This document shows, piece by piece, positions 11,318 through 22,186 of a stretch of 64,000 nt of DNA. Origin of the DNA: Sparassis latifolia (Eukaryota; Basidiomycota; Agaricomycetes; Polyporales; Sparassidaceae); NCBI GenBank assembly GCA_018466975.1, contig CM031553.1, forward strand, positions 1,612,001 through 1,676,000, read 5' to 3'. The translations under genes and the position numbers were made by a program. The notes under the pieces are model-generated. The model had not been told where the DNA came from, made no database searches, and saw nothing but the letters and a program-made list of their open reading frames with translations. The stretch's first letter is position 1. Each line of letters begins with the position of its first letter.

Positions 11318-13560
11318 TTATACTGGGCCAGTGCACAGAGTTCACCATGTCTTCAAACTTTTGCTTCGGGAAATTGTGACCACCTACCCCCGAGAACATG
11401 TAAGCTTTGAAAAGAACTTCTAAGAACAAATGTGCAATAATTCCTAGAGTGTAAAGCTCACAATTAGATCGTTACAGACATTGATGAATGAATATATGAA
11501 CTCACCAAGAAACACTGCGTGTATATGAACTCACCAAGAAACACTGCGTGTATATGAACTCACCAAGAAACACTGCGTGTATATGAACTCACCAAGAAAC
11601 ACTGCGTGCATAAAATCAAGCACCGTTTGTGATGACGAAAGCCATCCAGCAAGTAGATTCATCGCACTCCAATGAACACCATGATCATGCAAGATTGCAG
11701 TCTCATGCCGCGGACCGACACCTCTTGAGCGATAAGCATGTTTAAGGAGTTTGTAATCATCCTTCTCTGTCCAGCCTGTTCTGTCGTCATAAGTAAATGC
11801 AACTGATATCAGGGCAAAGTAGCAAAAATCTCACTACAATCATAACCTTTGAGCTTATTGATGTCAACAATGTTCGTATCACAGTACAGGCATGGGTGAA
11901 AGTCATGAGAGTGTCCGGCTGTTCCGCTGACTTTGCGCGCAGCTGGCATATCACAGTTGTTGCACAAAAAGTCGGCATAGACAATTGCCGGGTCTTCGTT
12001 ATGTACTTCCATCTCAATGCCTGGATTGCACACTAGTTAGTCTCGTGAAAGTGGAATATGAGTGTGCTACCGTTATGAAGCTGAATCATATCTTTGATAC
12101 CCGGCTCTAGAGTGTGGTTGAGTTGCTGCTGGTTCGGCTCATTTGGGCCAGGGAGAATGGTGAGACATGTGACATTCAGCTGTAAGTAACACTGATCGCG
12201 CGGGAGATTGTTGATTGCGAGGTAGATAGGACCGGAGGAGTGGGGTCGGCCATCCAACAGACCAAACCTGTGTGATTGCAAAATGCAATTGTCGACGGAT
12301 ACAATAGGAGAACAGGAATGAAATACTCACCAGTCAAGATTCATCGTCAATGCTAAGCCGTAGCGGTGACTAGTGAGTTTTGTTGCCGCAGGAATACCAT
12401 CTCGAGGATGATCGCGGACCATTCCTGCTGCATTGATCTCACGCGCAGTGCCGGTGTTAAGCTTGAACAACATTTCAGCATCTTGAACATCTTCCATAAC
12501 GAAGTCGTCATCGCCATTGCGTCCTGGTGCCAGATTGCAGTAGTCTGCAAGAGACCGTGCAAAACCCGGGTGCAACCTCATGCGTTGAAGACTTTCAATG
12601 ATGCTGACTTGCAGATTGATTTTGACTGGCTCACATCGTGTCTTGCCCTTTGAATTGGTCACCTCAGTGTATATCTTCCCAGAACAACCAGCTACAGTGC
12701 AGTCAGGAGAATCGAGGTCTTGCACTTGCTTCAGTGTAAAGTGCTTCCAGCAGAGAGGACAGATTGTGTACTGTATTATCCATGCATCAGGATCAATACC
12801 GAGTCGTCACCTAGCACTAGCCAAAGTCCGAACAGGGCGAGGAAAGTCAGGAAGCACTCCAGCAATGAGTAATAGGTCCAGGGAACCGTTCAGTTGCTGT
12901 GTAGCATGTTCCCACATCAAGTTCCCATACACATTTCCCATGACAGCTTGAAGATAAGCCATGCAAACACAAGACTCTTCTGAGAAGGCAGGAACAACAA
13001 TAGATGGACGCTCATCTTGATCACGGTCTGAACCGGGGTCTACTATAGGCGGAGGCCCCACAGCATGAAAAGGAGGTTCCACAGGAGGATTTTTGAGCAG
13101 CAGATCAGGTGCATGGGGAGGAGTTCAAAGAGGTGAACCTGGTAAAGGAGGTGGGGTTTGAGGAGGTGGGAGACTTGGTCCACGAGAAGGACTTCTCGGC
13201 GATGCGGGTTCTATGGCGTGATCAGCTGGTCCGGCCACATCAAACTCGTACTGTGGAATATCAGCATCAATCCTGCTACCAGACACTGCAGGTTCTGTTG
13301 GGTTTATACGAGAACCCGTTGCATTCAACACACGCGACGGCACTAAAGGCAGAGGATGATTGTCGCAGAGAGCTTGGTGCACAGGACCAGGTGGAGGCCC
13401 AGCAGTATCCTCGAGACCAGGGGGATACAACTTCATATGCTTGCTACATGTGGATTTCGTCTGGTATTTGAATCCATTAGAGTCCTTCCTGCATCAGGCG
13501 CAGCGGCATTGCACATGCAGAGTAGGGATCATGCTTAACCCGAGTGGTAAATGACTGTCC
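11318..13560 (-). pseudogene. Tnp2-type (CACTA/EnSpm) transposase, truncated
   Basis: On the minus strand a treble-clef-like zinc finger (CPLC ... CTVAGCSGK, about 12690-12770) is followed by conserved Tnp2 blocks. These are an RDHPRDGI-like stretch, GPIYLAINNLPRDQ (near 12220), CDMPAARKVSGTAGHSHD with a CYCD pair (near 11930), and a block ending VLDFMHAVFLG (11597-11800). After an intron comes SPKQ-like HNFPKQKFEDMV and VHWPS (11320-11440). Homology then stops at the retroelement LTR, so the C-terminal half is missing. Several frame breaks lie between blocks. The region 12800-13440 upstream is Pro/Ser-rich linker. Confidence 0.75.
11493..11608. repeat. Four identical 29-bp tandem repeats
   Basis: The unit TATATGAACTCACCAAGAAACACTGCGTG occurs four times without a mismatch. 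Read on the transposase strand, each unit contains the last 16 bases of an exon (CACGCAGTGTTTCTTG) followed by GTGAGTT, so the array multiplies a splice donor. Confidence 0.95.
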
Positions 13561-14520
13561 GCATTGCTGAAAACAAGAGGAATATAGCTTGCTGGTTGTC
13601 AGAGTAGGAAATTGCGCGCATATAGCCCGTCGTGTTGTCACTAATGAGAGGGAGCATCGTGTATTGAGGTGCACGATGACACGTGCATGTGCGCGATGCA
13701 CTAGCTCACGTGCTGAGAAATTCACCTCGAGAAATTCATCAAGTCCGTACAGAAGGCAAAACATAGGAAAATATATATATTCTATGATTCCGATCAAGGT
13801 ACTATTGAAGAAAATGTATACTCAGCACAATGTAGTTATAATGAGGGAAAACCTTAAAGTTTCCTAGGTTTTACCTACATCACAATCCCGCAGTTTTGTG
13901 CTGTGTCTATTGAAATATAAGGGCATTATAAGTTCCACACCTTTTTTGTGATGTACATCACACTATTAATTTCTATGTGCCAGTATCAAAGTAATGTTAC
14001 CAAATATATTTCAAAAATTCTTTCTGGAGCAAACCAAAATGGTTCATCTGTACATGCCAGCAGGAAGCATATTTTTCATGTAGTTCAACACAACACGACA
14101 CATTGGTGGGGAGGAGACACATTTTCTAAAGTGTGGTGTTTGCAAATGCACGTGATATGCCGATTGGCAGACCTCTTAGAAAGAACTCCCTTATGGAAAG
14201 CAGACATTACTAGGCTAACACATTATCCTGTTTTGTTTGAATGTCAGTTATTGACCCACAATGTAGGTGACAATGAAGGCTAGAATGCCGGGTATTCAAT
14301 TAAAAGGATTTAGCTTCCACCATAAGTACTTGTACTGCATATTCGAGCCCTCGTACGAAAGCCATACGTGAGCGGTGTCGGGGAATGGTGCTCGCGCCGC
14401 TACCATTGGTTAACTCAATCCTAGCCAATCGGCGAGTCTAGCGATTTTGATGGCAAATGTCACGTGCACATACGCCATAATGTGGCTGAGATTCTTCATC
14501 CATGTCGCACTCTCGTACGC
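13561..14520. other. AT-rich stretch without a supported gene
   Basis: This separates the Tnp2 relic from the first msrA gene. It contains open frames up to about 110 codons (for example 13948-14283), but none has recognisable motifs. It may include the untraced 5' end of the CACTA element and the msrA promoter. Confidence 0.4.
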
Positions 14521-15381
14521 ATGTTGAGCCGCTTGCGTTCCATCTTGCAATCATTCATATCCGTTTCTCGTTCTCAGGCCTTGCAAAACGGTCGCGGTGT
14601 AAGCTCTGTGACGATGTCAGGTTAGTCGATATCTCTTCCATTCAAAGGCAGACAGCCGAATGCTAAGTTCGTCTGAAGGTGGGAACCCAGAAATCGCGAC
14701 GTTTGCCGCGGGGTGCTTCTGGGGCGTCGAGCACATATTCTTGAAGTACTATCCCATTGCGGAGCAGAAGGGCATCCTCAAAACCGCCGTGGGCTACACC
14801 GGTGGGAAGGATGATGCCAAGGACCCTAACTACCGACAAGTCTGCACAGGCACCACAGATCACGCGGAGTCGTTGAGGATTGAATTCGATCCGAATGTGG
14901 TGGAGTACGACGAACTGGTTGGTGCGTGACTATATGCGCCTTATTAGTTTGCAAATGCTCATGAAAGACCGATCTCAGAGTTCTTCTACCGTACTCACGA
15001 CCCAACGACCGTGAACAGCCAGGGCGCTGATCAAGGAACCCGTACGTTATCTCTTGATATATTCCTGCACTTTCGGTTGTTCAGTGCGCGACTTCCAGAG
15101 TACCGCTCTGCGATCTTCTACCATTCCCCCGAGCAATTTGACATCGCCAAACGAGTTACGGAAGAGGTACAGAAGAAGCATTTTGACCCCATCGGTACTA
15201 TGTTTTCCGTGCTATTCCATGTATTTTTTCCTCACTGCTCGTTCTTGCGCCTCCAGGAAAGAAGATCGTTACCCAGATTGTCCCGGCAGGCCCATGGTAC
15301 GACGCTGAAGAATACCACCAGGAATATCTGCATAAGAACCCGTCCGGCTACCAGTGCCCCACTCACCATCTGCATTGGTAA
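14521..15381 (+). CDS. msrA: Peptide methionine sulfoxide reductase A, mitochondrial-type leader
   Basis: MsrA reduces methionine-S-sulfoxide in proteins using thioredoxin. Exons 14521-14620, 14679-14921, 14979-15041, 15099-15194 and 15257-15381 join to 208 codons in frame. The active-site motif GCFWG, the GYTGG and DHAE stretches and the C-terminal CPTHHLHW carry the expected residues. The first exon gives [20 protein letters not shown], basic, hydroxylated and free of acidic residues, as in a mitochondrial presequence. A second in-frame ATG at 14614 would give a leaderless cytosolic form, so dual targeting by alternative starts is plausible. A damaged paralogue lies about 0.9 kb downstream on the same strand. 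Confidence 0.9.
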
Positions 15382-16216
15382 TTCACTATCGGGAATGCTA
15401 TTCCATAACTTGTAGCATGGACAAACGCTGATGTTCTCTGTATCCCTATCGATGTAATATGACTTGATTTGGACAGACCTCCACAGTTCATCTACTATGC
15501 CTGCCATTAGGCATACAGCCCGTTTGACATTGATTTCACATAAATGAACCACTAGCTCCTGCGAGGGGTTTCTGACATAGCCAGCAAATTACCGTGGTCA
15601 GTGGCGGCGGCATCGTGGAGTTGTCGGTACGGCAGTATGGGCAAATCTTGTCATTCTCCACATAAGTACCTAACTGACTTGACGCCACTGATCCAACAGG
15701 CGCACAGCCTTGCGACGTTAACTTAGTCGTTCGTCGACATTTAAAATCGGAGAAGTTGCATCATATACCCAACCTCATAGTGCGGTCGAGCGCGCCGATC
15801 CCGTGCATTCGGTACTTTGGCCCAAAAATCAGACATGGCTATATGCAAACCAAAATAGAACTTTGATTTTTGAGTTTGTTCCGGGCGTAGCAGGAGGTGA
15901 GCCCTGGCTATACGTCCCGTATAGGTCGGACACTGTTGGTGACTTGAATTTATACCCGTTCTCCGTGAACGTTCTCCAGGGCACTGGGACATGCGAGATG
16001 TCTTGTCAACTGTGCATTCTTGCTTTGTGGCCATGGCGATTCCGGGGGCGATTTGTGGCCCCGAGCGCGATTTGTGATCAATGAGCTCCCGTCACGGGCG
16101 CTTCGAGTCCAACGCCGAGCGCTCTAAATTTGCTGGTTGAAGTATTGGTGTCTATGATGCGTTGATGGACGCCTTCTTTGGCGTACTTGCTACATAAGAC
16201 AGGCCAGTACGCGAGG
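15382..16216. other. Spacer between the msrA copies
   Basis: No supported gene. Short open frames (about 95 codons at 15741-16084 on both strands) lack motifs. The right end should hold the promoter of the second msrA copy. Confidence 0.4.
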
Positions 16217-16223
16217 TATATAA
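16217..16223 (+). promoter_or_regulatory. Candidate TATA box of the second msrA gene
   Basis: TATATAA lies 82 bp before the ATG at 16305 and is followed by a pyrimidine-rich leader (16260-16300). This spacing suits a fungal core promoter. Confidence 0.5.
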
Positions 16224-16304
16224 CATGTCTCGTGTTTAGCGCGACTCGGCAAGGCAGGCCTTTCCTTTCACTTTCATTTCATTTTCATTTTACCCTTTTT
16301 TACG

Positions 16305-17127
16305 ATGTCACAAATGTTCGTCTTACACCCCTTGTTCGTCCTTCTGCTGTTGCTCTTCGCGATTTGCCATGCTGCCCCCATGTTGGAGTCTCGAGGTGCG
16401 TACGTTCGCCGTGGAGGCGCGTCTTGCTGATACTTTCCCCCTCCGCAGCCGGCACACAGGTGGCGACCTTCGCCGAGGGCTGCTTCTGGGGCGTGGAGGA
16501 TCTCTTCACGAAGCAGTTCACGAAGGGGCTGTCGAAGACGACCACAGGCTACATCGGCGGGAGCGCTCCAAATCCCAAGTACAGAGACGTCTGCTCTGGT
16601 GCGACAGGCCATGCGGAGGTGGTGCGCATCGAGTTCAACCCGAGCGTAGTCAAGTACGACGACTTAGTCGGTGTGTGGTCGCTATATGCTACTTCTTTTC
16701 CTGGAGGATGCTGATAACGTGGATATGCATAGAGTTCTTCTATCGCAGCCATGACCCGACGGTTGCGAATCTCCAGGGTTCTGATGTCGGAGGCCGTACG
16801 CCTTCTGCCGCGATGTGCATGTCGTTCCCGCTTCTGATTCGTGTTGTCTGCAGAGTATCGCTCCGTGATCTTCTACACCACTCCCCAGCAACAGGCTATT
16901 GCCCAGAAGGTCACACAGGATGTCCAGAAAAGAAGCTCTTCGCAGGTGGGTGTCGTCATTTAGTCCTGTCCTTCACCGATTTGATCTTCTGCCCATGAAT
17001 AGGCCGGTCGATCGTCACGCAGATTCTTCCGGCAGGCACCTGGTGCGACGCGGAGGCCTATCACCAGAAGTACCTGTAGAAGGATCCGGAAGGCTATAAG
17101 TGCCCCACCCACCGTCTGCACTGGTGA
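16305..17127 (+). pseudogene. msrA: Second msrA copy with secretory leader, damaged
   Basis: Exons 16305-16395, 16449-16670, 16733-16795, 16854-16944 and a last exon from about 17003 repeat the intron positions of the upstream gene, so this is a tandem duplicate. The active-site GCFWG and GHAE are kept. The leader MSQMFVLHPLFVLLLLLFAI followed by CHAAP is a classic signal peptide, unlike the upstream copy. Two lesions are visible. The AAAA run at 16928-16931 puts the following KLFAG out of frame, as if one A were missing. A TAG at 17077 cuts off the last 15 codons including the CPTHRLHW cysteine. The first could be a sequencing error; the second needs a substitution. Confidence 0.75.
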
Positions 17128-18127
17128 TGGCATCCAGAGAGCGCAACACAGACAAATATTAATGCAATATATCTTAAAAAATGTACTTGAAACTTTATCT
17201 CCAAGTGCTGTAACTTCATATGCTTGAGTATTTATGTCTATTTTTAAAAATAATCCAGCAGAAACAGGGAAGTCCCACTGTATAAATAAGGTAAAGACAC
17301 GCTTGTGCTTGAAGATAGATATAATTTCGTAATTTATTATTTCTGGAATGCAAATTCACCCATTTACTAGTTTGTTCATCAGCTTTTACTCGCGGATGAA
17401 GTGCGGACTGCCAAACGGTATTCGTTACACTCCCACGCATGCACGCCGCAAAAAAGGTGATCAGAGGATGGTCACGATGTATTAGGAACTGCGAAAACAA
17501 GCATTCCTATTGGACACTAGCTAGGTGCACGCTGCCAGCTGCTGTGGCGTTTGCTCGCGGTGATTGGCCTGATCATGATCGTCCAATTGCAATTCAATTG
17601 GCACATGGATCGCTGAGATGCGATCGATCCTTCTGCTAGCGGTAAGTATCTAGCAAATATTTCAGCTAAATCGAAGACGCATCTCTGCGAATTTCGCTTC
17701 GGAATCATTGTTTGTGGCGCAACGAAATTGTGCCGACAAGGAAGGCATTTAGACTCGTGACCAGTCTCTCTAATGCACCAATGCGATGCTATGCCGACCA
17801 CGCAGCATTCCTACTTTCGGCTTGGGCTTATTTGGTCGACGACACTTTCTCGTTGTACCGCAAACCAAGAATCCTGACAGTTGGATTTAACTGTCATCAT
17901 GAGCTGCATGAGCTACCTCCAGTCCCAAACCAAGAAGTATAACGTACACTACAGGACAAATACAGTGTAGCCAAGCGAAACGGATGCAGACACAGTCCTA
18001 TATGTACAAGTTCAAACGAAGACATGCATATTTGACAAAGCAACGCTCTCCACTCTACTCCCCCAGATATCCGACATTCACAGGTATCCAAACTGCACAC
18101 GAGGAACAATACTCACTAACGATCGTA
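17128..18127. other. Intergenic, nothing recognised
   Basis: AT-rich at 17150-17350, with imperfect palindromes around 17580-17600 (CAATTGCAATTCAATTG). No coding frame with family features on either strand. Confidence 0.4.
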
Positions 18128-20250
18128 TCATAGAAATTCAGCCGGGCTGCGCCACTCCGCGTCCTTGCAGCCGTAGTAATCTAGCCATTCATTGACCTTG
18201 CACGGCGAGCGGCTCGCCGGCCACTCATCCAACTCGAACTTCCCGTCGAGCCGCGAGACGGTATAATAGTTGTCGCCTACGCGAGCGACGCGCACCATCG
18301 GGAACCCGGTCTCGATCACCGCCGTGACGTCCTCGGCGGAGAAGTGCGTGAGCCCGATGAATTGCAGCGAGGGTGGCAGGCCCGGGCGCAATTGCTGAGT
18401 CGCGAGTAAGCCACTGCCAGGAAAATATGCCATTTTAAAAAATGGACGCACCGAGACGAAGCCAAGCGCTTCTGTGGATGACGACGCTGCCAAGAGGGAG
18501 AGAGCCTCCACGCCCCGTGGGACCAACCACATCGCGACGGCCGCAGCGACATCCTTCGGGAGCGTCGCGGTCAGACTTTTCAAACCAACAAGCGATGGCA
18601 GGACACCCCACACAGTCGCGTCGTAGCCCAGCCGGCGTTGCGCATAGTCCGCGCTGGGCACAGTGAGCTGCAGCGTGCGCAGATCCTTGCGATCGCGCAG
18701 GAAGTCTGACACCGCAGGGAATAGGTCATGGTCGTTCAGACTGTAGCCGAGGAGTGAAAACGCGAAATGCCGCAGGAAGGGCAGCGATCTCGGGAAGTCA
18801 CGGAATTGCGAGGACGGTGCACAGTCCAGCACACACTGCAGACGCAAGGACTCAATCTGGTGCCCATTCTGGAGGATCTCAGCGAACACGCCGGAGTCCA
18901 ACGGAAACGCGCCGAGGAAATCTAGATGCGTGAGGTTGCGGATGGAGATCACTTCTGACGGGAAGGTCCAGCTCAAGTTGTGGATGGCTATCGCGCGGAT
19001 GGACGTCTTGTTCTGCAGTAGGAAGTCGTTCACTTGTGAGGGGCTTCCTCCTTTCGAGACGATCGAAAATTGGGTGATATGTCTGAATTTAGGTAATCTC
19101 AGATCGGAAGTCCCGTCCGACGGCCTGCAATCCCAACGTAAGAATGACAGTCAGGTCAGTGGGTTAAGATAGGTTGTGATCAGCCCTTACATCAACGACA
19201 GACCCCGTAGCCGAATATTGACATTATCGAGGATTTTGACAACCGCAAGCAGATCCCTCCACCTCATCGCACAGTGGACGTTCTTCAGATTGACCAGCAT
19301 TGGCAGCGCATTGGACAACATCCCTGCCCGTGGTATAAATCCAAGGCTGCTGACACGTATATACGCCACTCACCAGTCTGAAAGGTCATTGGAAAGATAT
19401 CCCGTCCTTGATAGAAAATTCGCAACGTCCTGACATGCTTTGCAAACTCAGGATCGGTGATGATACGAGTGAGGATGTCGGCACTGCGCTGAGACTCCCA
19501 TTTCTCTGAAGCTGATAACAAGCTGTTGAGATCGCGAAGTCGTCCTATTGCCAATTACTCACTGAAATAGATGTCGATTTTCTGGAAGAGAAGCTGGCTA
19601 GCGATGCGCGAAAGGACGTGCGGTACGAGTAGAAGCGTTTTCAGGTCCGCTGGTGGCAACCAGGATGCGATCTCCCTCCATACTTCTGTCGAGAACCCAG
19701 GCGTGGAGTTCGGCTCGACCGACGACTGCCACCGTTGGATGGTGAGCGTAAGTGACATGGCTGGGAGAAGGCGGGAAAAGAGGAGGGATATACCTTTCCT
19801 GGATCCCCGACGTGCTGCAGCATGAGTTCCTTCGCCCCTGGATGCTCAGGCTCGAGCGCAAGGATAGCCCTGAGGTCTGAGAGTCATAGATGAGTCGGAC
19901 GCCCACATCTAGAATGCAGCCTGGGCCGCAGCAGACCTTGGTGTGCGCCAACATGAAGACCCGAGGCGAGCCTAGCCTTGGCTCTCATCAAACGGGCTTT
20001 CGTGGCATTTGCAGGCGATAACTTATTTATTAACAGACAAGACTGAACCGCGTTTTCTATCAGTGTCCTGGAGCTATGCAAGAGCCTCAAGTCAGGTGGG
20101 AACCATGCGCAAGTGAGTGAAAAGCGCCAACCGCTGGAAGTCCAGGTGTCCTATGGCGTACAGAAGTACGTCCACCTTTTGTTCGTCAGCGAGACCGGAG
20201 GTCACGTCGCGAATGCTGGCATCAAGAATTTTGGGATTGAAGACATTCAT
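18128..20250 (-). CDS. F-box protein with TPR-like N-terminus
   Basis: F-box proteins recruit substrates to SCF ubiquitin ligases through Skp1. Exons, read right to left, are 20250-19937, 19876-19794, 19725-19563, 19505-19374, 19323-19191 and 19124-18128. A 57-bp in-frame intron (18451-18395) may split the last. The N-terminus is helical and TPR-like (ARLMRAKARLASGLHVGAH, LEPEHPGAKEL). It is followed by the F-box (FSTEVWREIASWLPPADLK) and a long leucine-rich C-terminal region typical of Agaricomycete F-box families. The frame needs one base fewer in a G run at 20098-20100 of the plus strand to join the first TPR-like segments. Either the gene has a lesion there or the run is misread. Substrate unknown. 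Confidence 0.75.
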
Positions 20251-21359
20251 GCTGCTGTGGCACCGGGACCGCAAACCGCACTAAAAGGGGGGGTATCAAG
20301 ATTCAAAACTGCGCGAGGACTGCGCGAGGAGAACGAGATCGTCTCCGTACAGGAGAGAAAGCTGACTGCGACGGTACTTTTCTCGCGACAACTCGGGCTG
20401 CTACAAATACGATTCGGAACACGTCCAGTATGGGAACGCGCTTGACCAATGCTGTTGAGGCAGAGAAAAATTCTGCCGTTGGGTTGCCACGTCGTCACAC
20501 TTTCCGTGGGTGCTTTTATCGAAAATTCAAACCGCAGATGGAAATCGTAAGACGGGTTTGGGAGATGGGGTGATGGGAAAGAAAATGAAAGGACGCCGAG
20601 GATGTGCTCTAGCTTGCTCCAGTCCTGCCTCGAAGACACGCATCACGCGACCCGGTGAGTTCCATTTGCACGTGACGGACTCGCTCAGTCGCGTGATGGG
20701 CGCGCGCTGAGAGAACACGAGCTTGGAGTACAATTGGTACGGAGCGAACAACTACGCTAACCGGGAAACTTGACTGCACTCTGCCTGGAAGCAGGAAGCT
20801 GACTCATAGCTAAGGTAAGCCTGCAAGCAACGCGAGCCATTCGTCGGTCACACTTATGTACCGGGGGAAGAGGAAACAATTGGCACATCGCGACAAACGC
20901 ATCACGCGCTGACGACAGCCCACGCAAGAACTGAGTTGGAAGACCAGAGAAAGATGGTCAACTTTGCACGGGAATTGAGATGTTGAAGTGCGAATATCCG
21001 TGTCATGCGTTAGGAGCTATCTCGACCGGATAGTCGGCCTCAACTGAAGGTTGCAATGCAAAGCAGTGAAGAGTGAGGGTACAGAAGACAACTCGAAAGA
21101 AATCCGCCACTCGCCGATAGCGGTCATGCCCAAGCACGGATAGTGTAGACATCCGAGCATGAGTTACTGAGCTGGCAAAGTAGTCTGGACGAATGTCCGA
21201 GCAAAGACCAGGTAAAAATTTCAAGGTAATATAGTTGATTCACACTATAAACATGAACCTTCTACCACAGTCTACCTCAAAATCTGGGGAGTTGTCGATC
21301 TCAGAGAGCGTGAGGGAAACAAGCCTGACGTACCTAACGAGACGACAAGCGCGGTCCCT
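20251..21359. other. Intergenic between F-box gene and QCR6
   Basis: Short frames on both strands (up to 130 codons near 20247-20639) show no family features. The left part should contain the F-box gene promoter and the right part the QCR6 terminator. Confidence 0.4.
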
Positions 21360-21962
21360 TCACTTGAGTTTCGCGAAGAGTTTTGGTGCGACACATCCCT
21401 GCAAACGCGTGAGAGAAGTGAAGAACAAAGATCCTCGATGCGTACATCCACACAGTGCATCATGCTGCGAAGCAGAAGTCAGAAGCAGATCAGCGAGCGA
21501 TGATATTATGACGTACTGGTCTGGGGAGGGCCAGTCGCGTCCAAAATAGATTTCAATCAGTAAATACTCAAGTCGCGTTCGAAACATACGCACAGCTATA
21601 ATTCTTCGCGTTAGCATCGGGAGAAAAAGAGAACAAACGACGACGCACAATTCTTCGACGCAATCTTCACCCTTGTACCCTTCGCCAGCATTCACTTTCT
21701 CCTCGCAATGCTGAAAGTGCTTCGTAGCCTCAGCACACTTGGCGGACTGCTCACACTCCTCCCGAAGAGCAGGGAGGATCTATTCACGCGTCAAGAGCTC
21801 GACGCGAACGCCCTGAACATATAGAATAAAAATACGCACGTCCTCGGGCTCCTCTTCCTCCTCTTCCTGTGCGGGCTCCTCCTCCTCCTTCACCTCCTTT
21901 TCCTCGGGAGCGTCAGCGTAAGCGACAGGGAGGAACGACGACAGGAACGACGAGAGACTCAT
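21360..21962 (-). CDS. QCR6: Cytochrome bc1 complex hinge subunit (QCR6)
   Basis: This is the acidic hinge protein of respiratory complex III, which helps cytochrome c1 interact with cytochrome c in the mitochondrial intermembrane space. Exons 21962-21840, 21779-21649, 21464-21446 and 21398-21360 join exactly to 103 codons. The N-terminus (MSLSSFLSSFLPVAYADAP) is followed by a run dominated by Glu. Four cysteines then form the paired-cysteine helical hairpin of the family: ECEQSAKC, HCEEK, DCVEE and MMHCVDGC. The protein ends APKLFAKLK, as usual for fungal QCR6. One exon is only 19 nt. Stop is TGA. It lies head to head with the F-box/WD gene. Confidence 0.92.
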
Positions 21963-22186
21963 GGATACCAGGCAAAACTCGAGGTGTTGACGTTGAAAGC
22001 TCGGCCGTGCACGGCTCGGTGACGGAAGGAATCGTCCTCAGCTCCGACTCGCTTGTTGCCGAAAATCCTTGGGCGCTTCCAACATGGGGCGCTTGTCGAC
22101 TCTTCGCTCAGCGGTAGCATGTGCATTGTGCACAAGTTTCTTCATGACATCGGAAACTCCTCGAGCTGTAACAAGCGGAATAGCCT
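21963..22186. promoter_or_regulatory. Shared upstream region of QCR6 and the F-box/WD gene
   Basis: Only 224 bp separate the two divergent start codons, so core promoters of both genes must lie here or overlap. No clear TATA box is visible. Confidence 0.5.

Noticed and set aside
11493..11608. CRISPR-like array
   Set aside because: The four units are directly adjacent without spacers, in a eukaryotic transposase gene.
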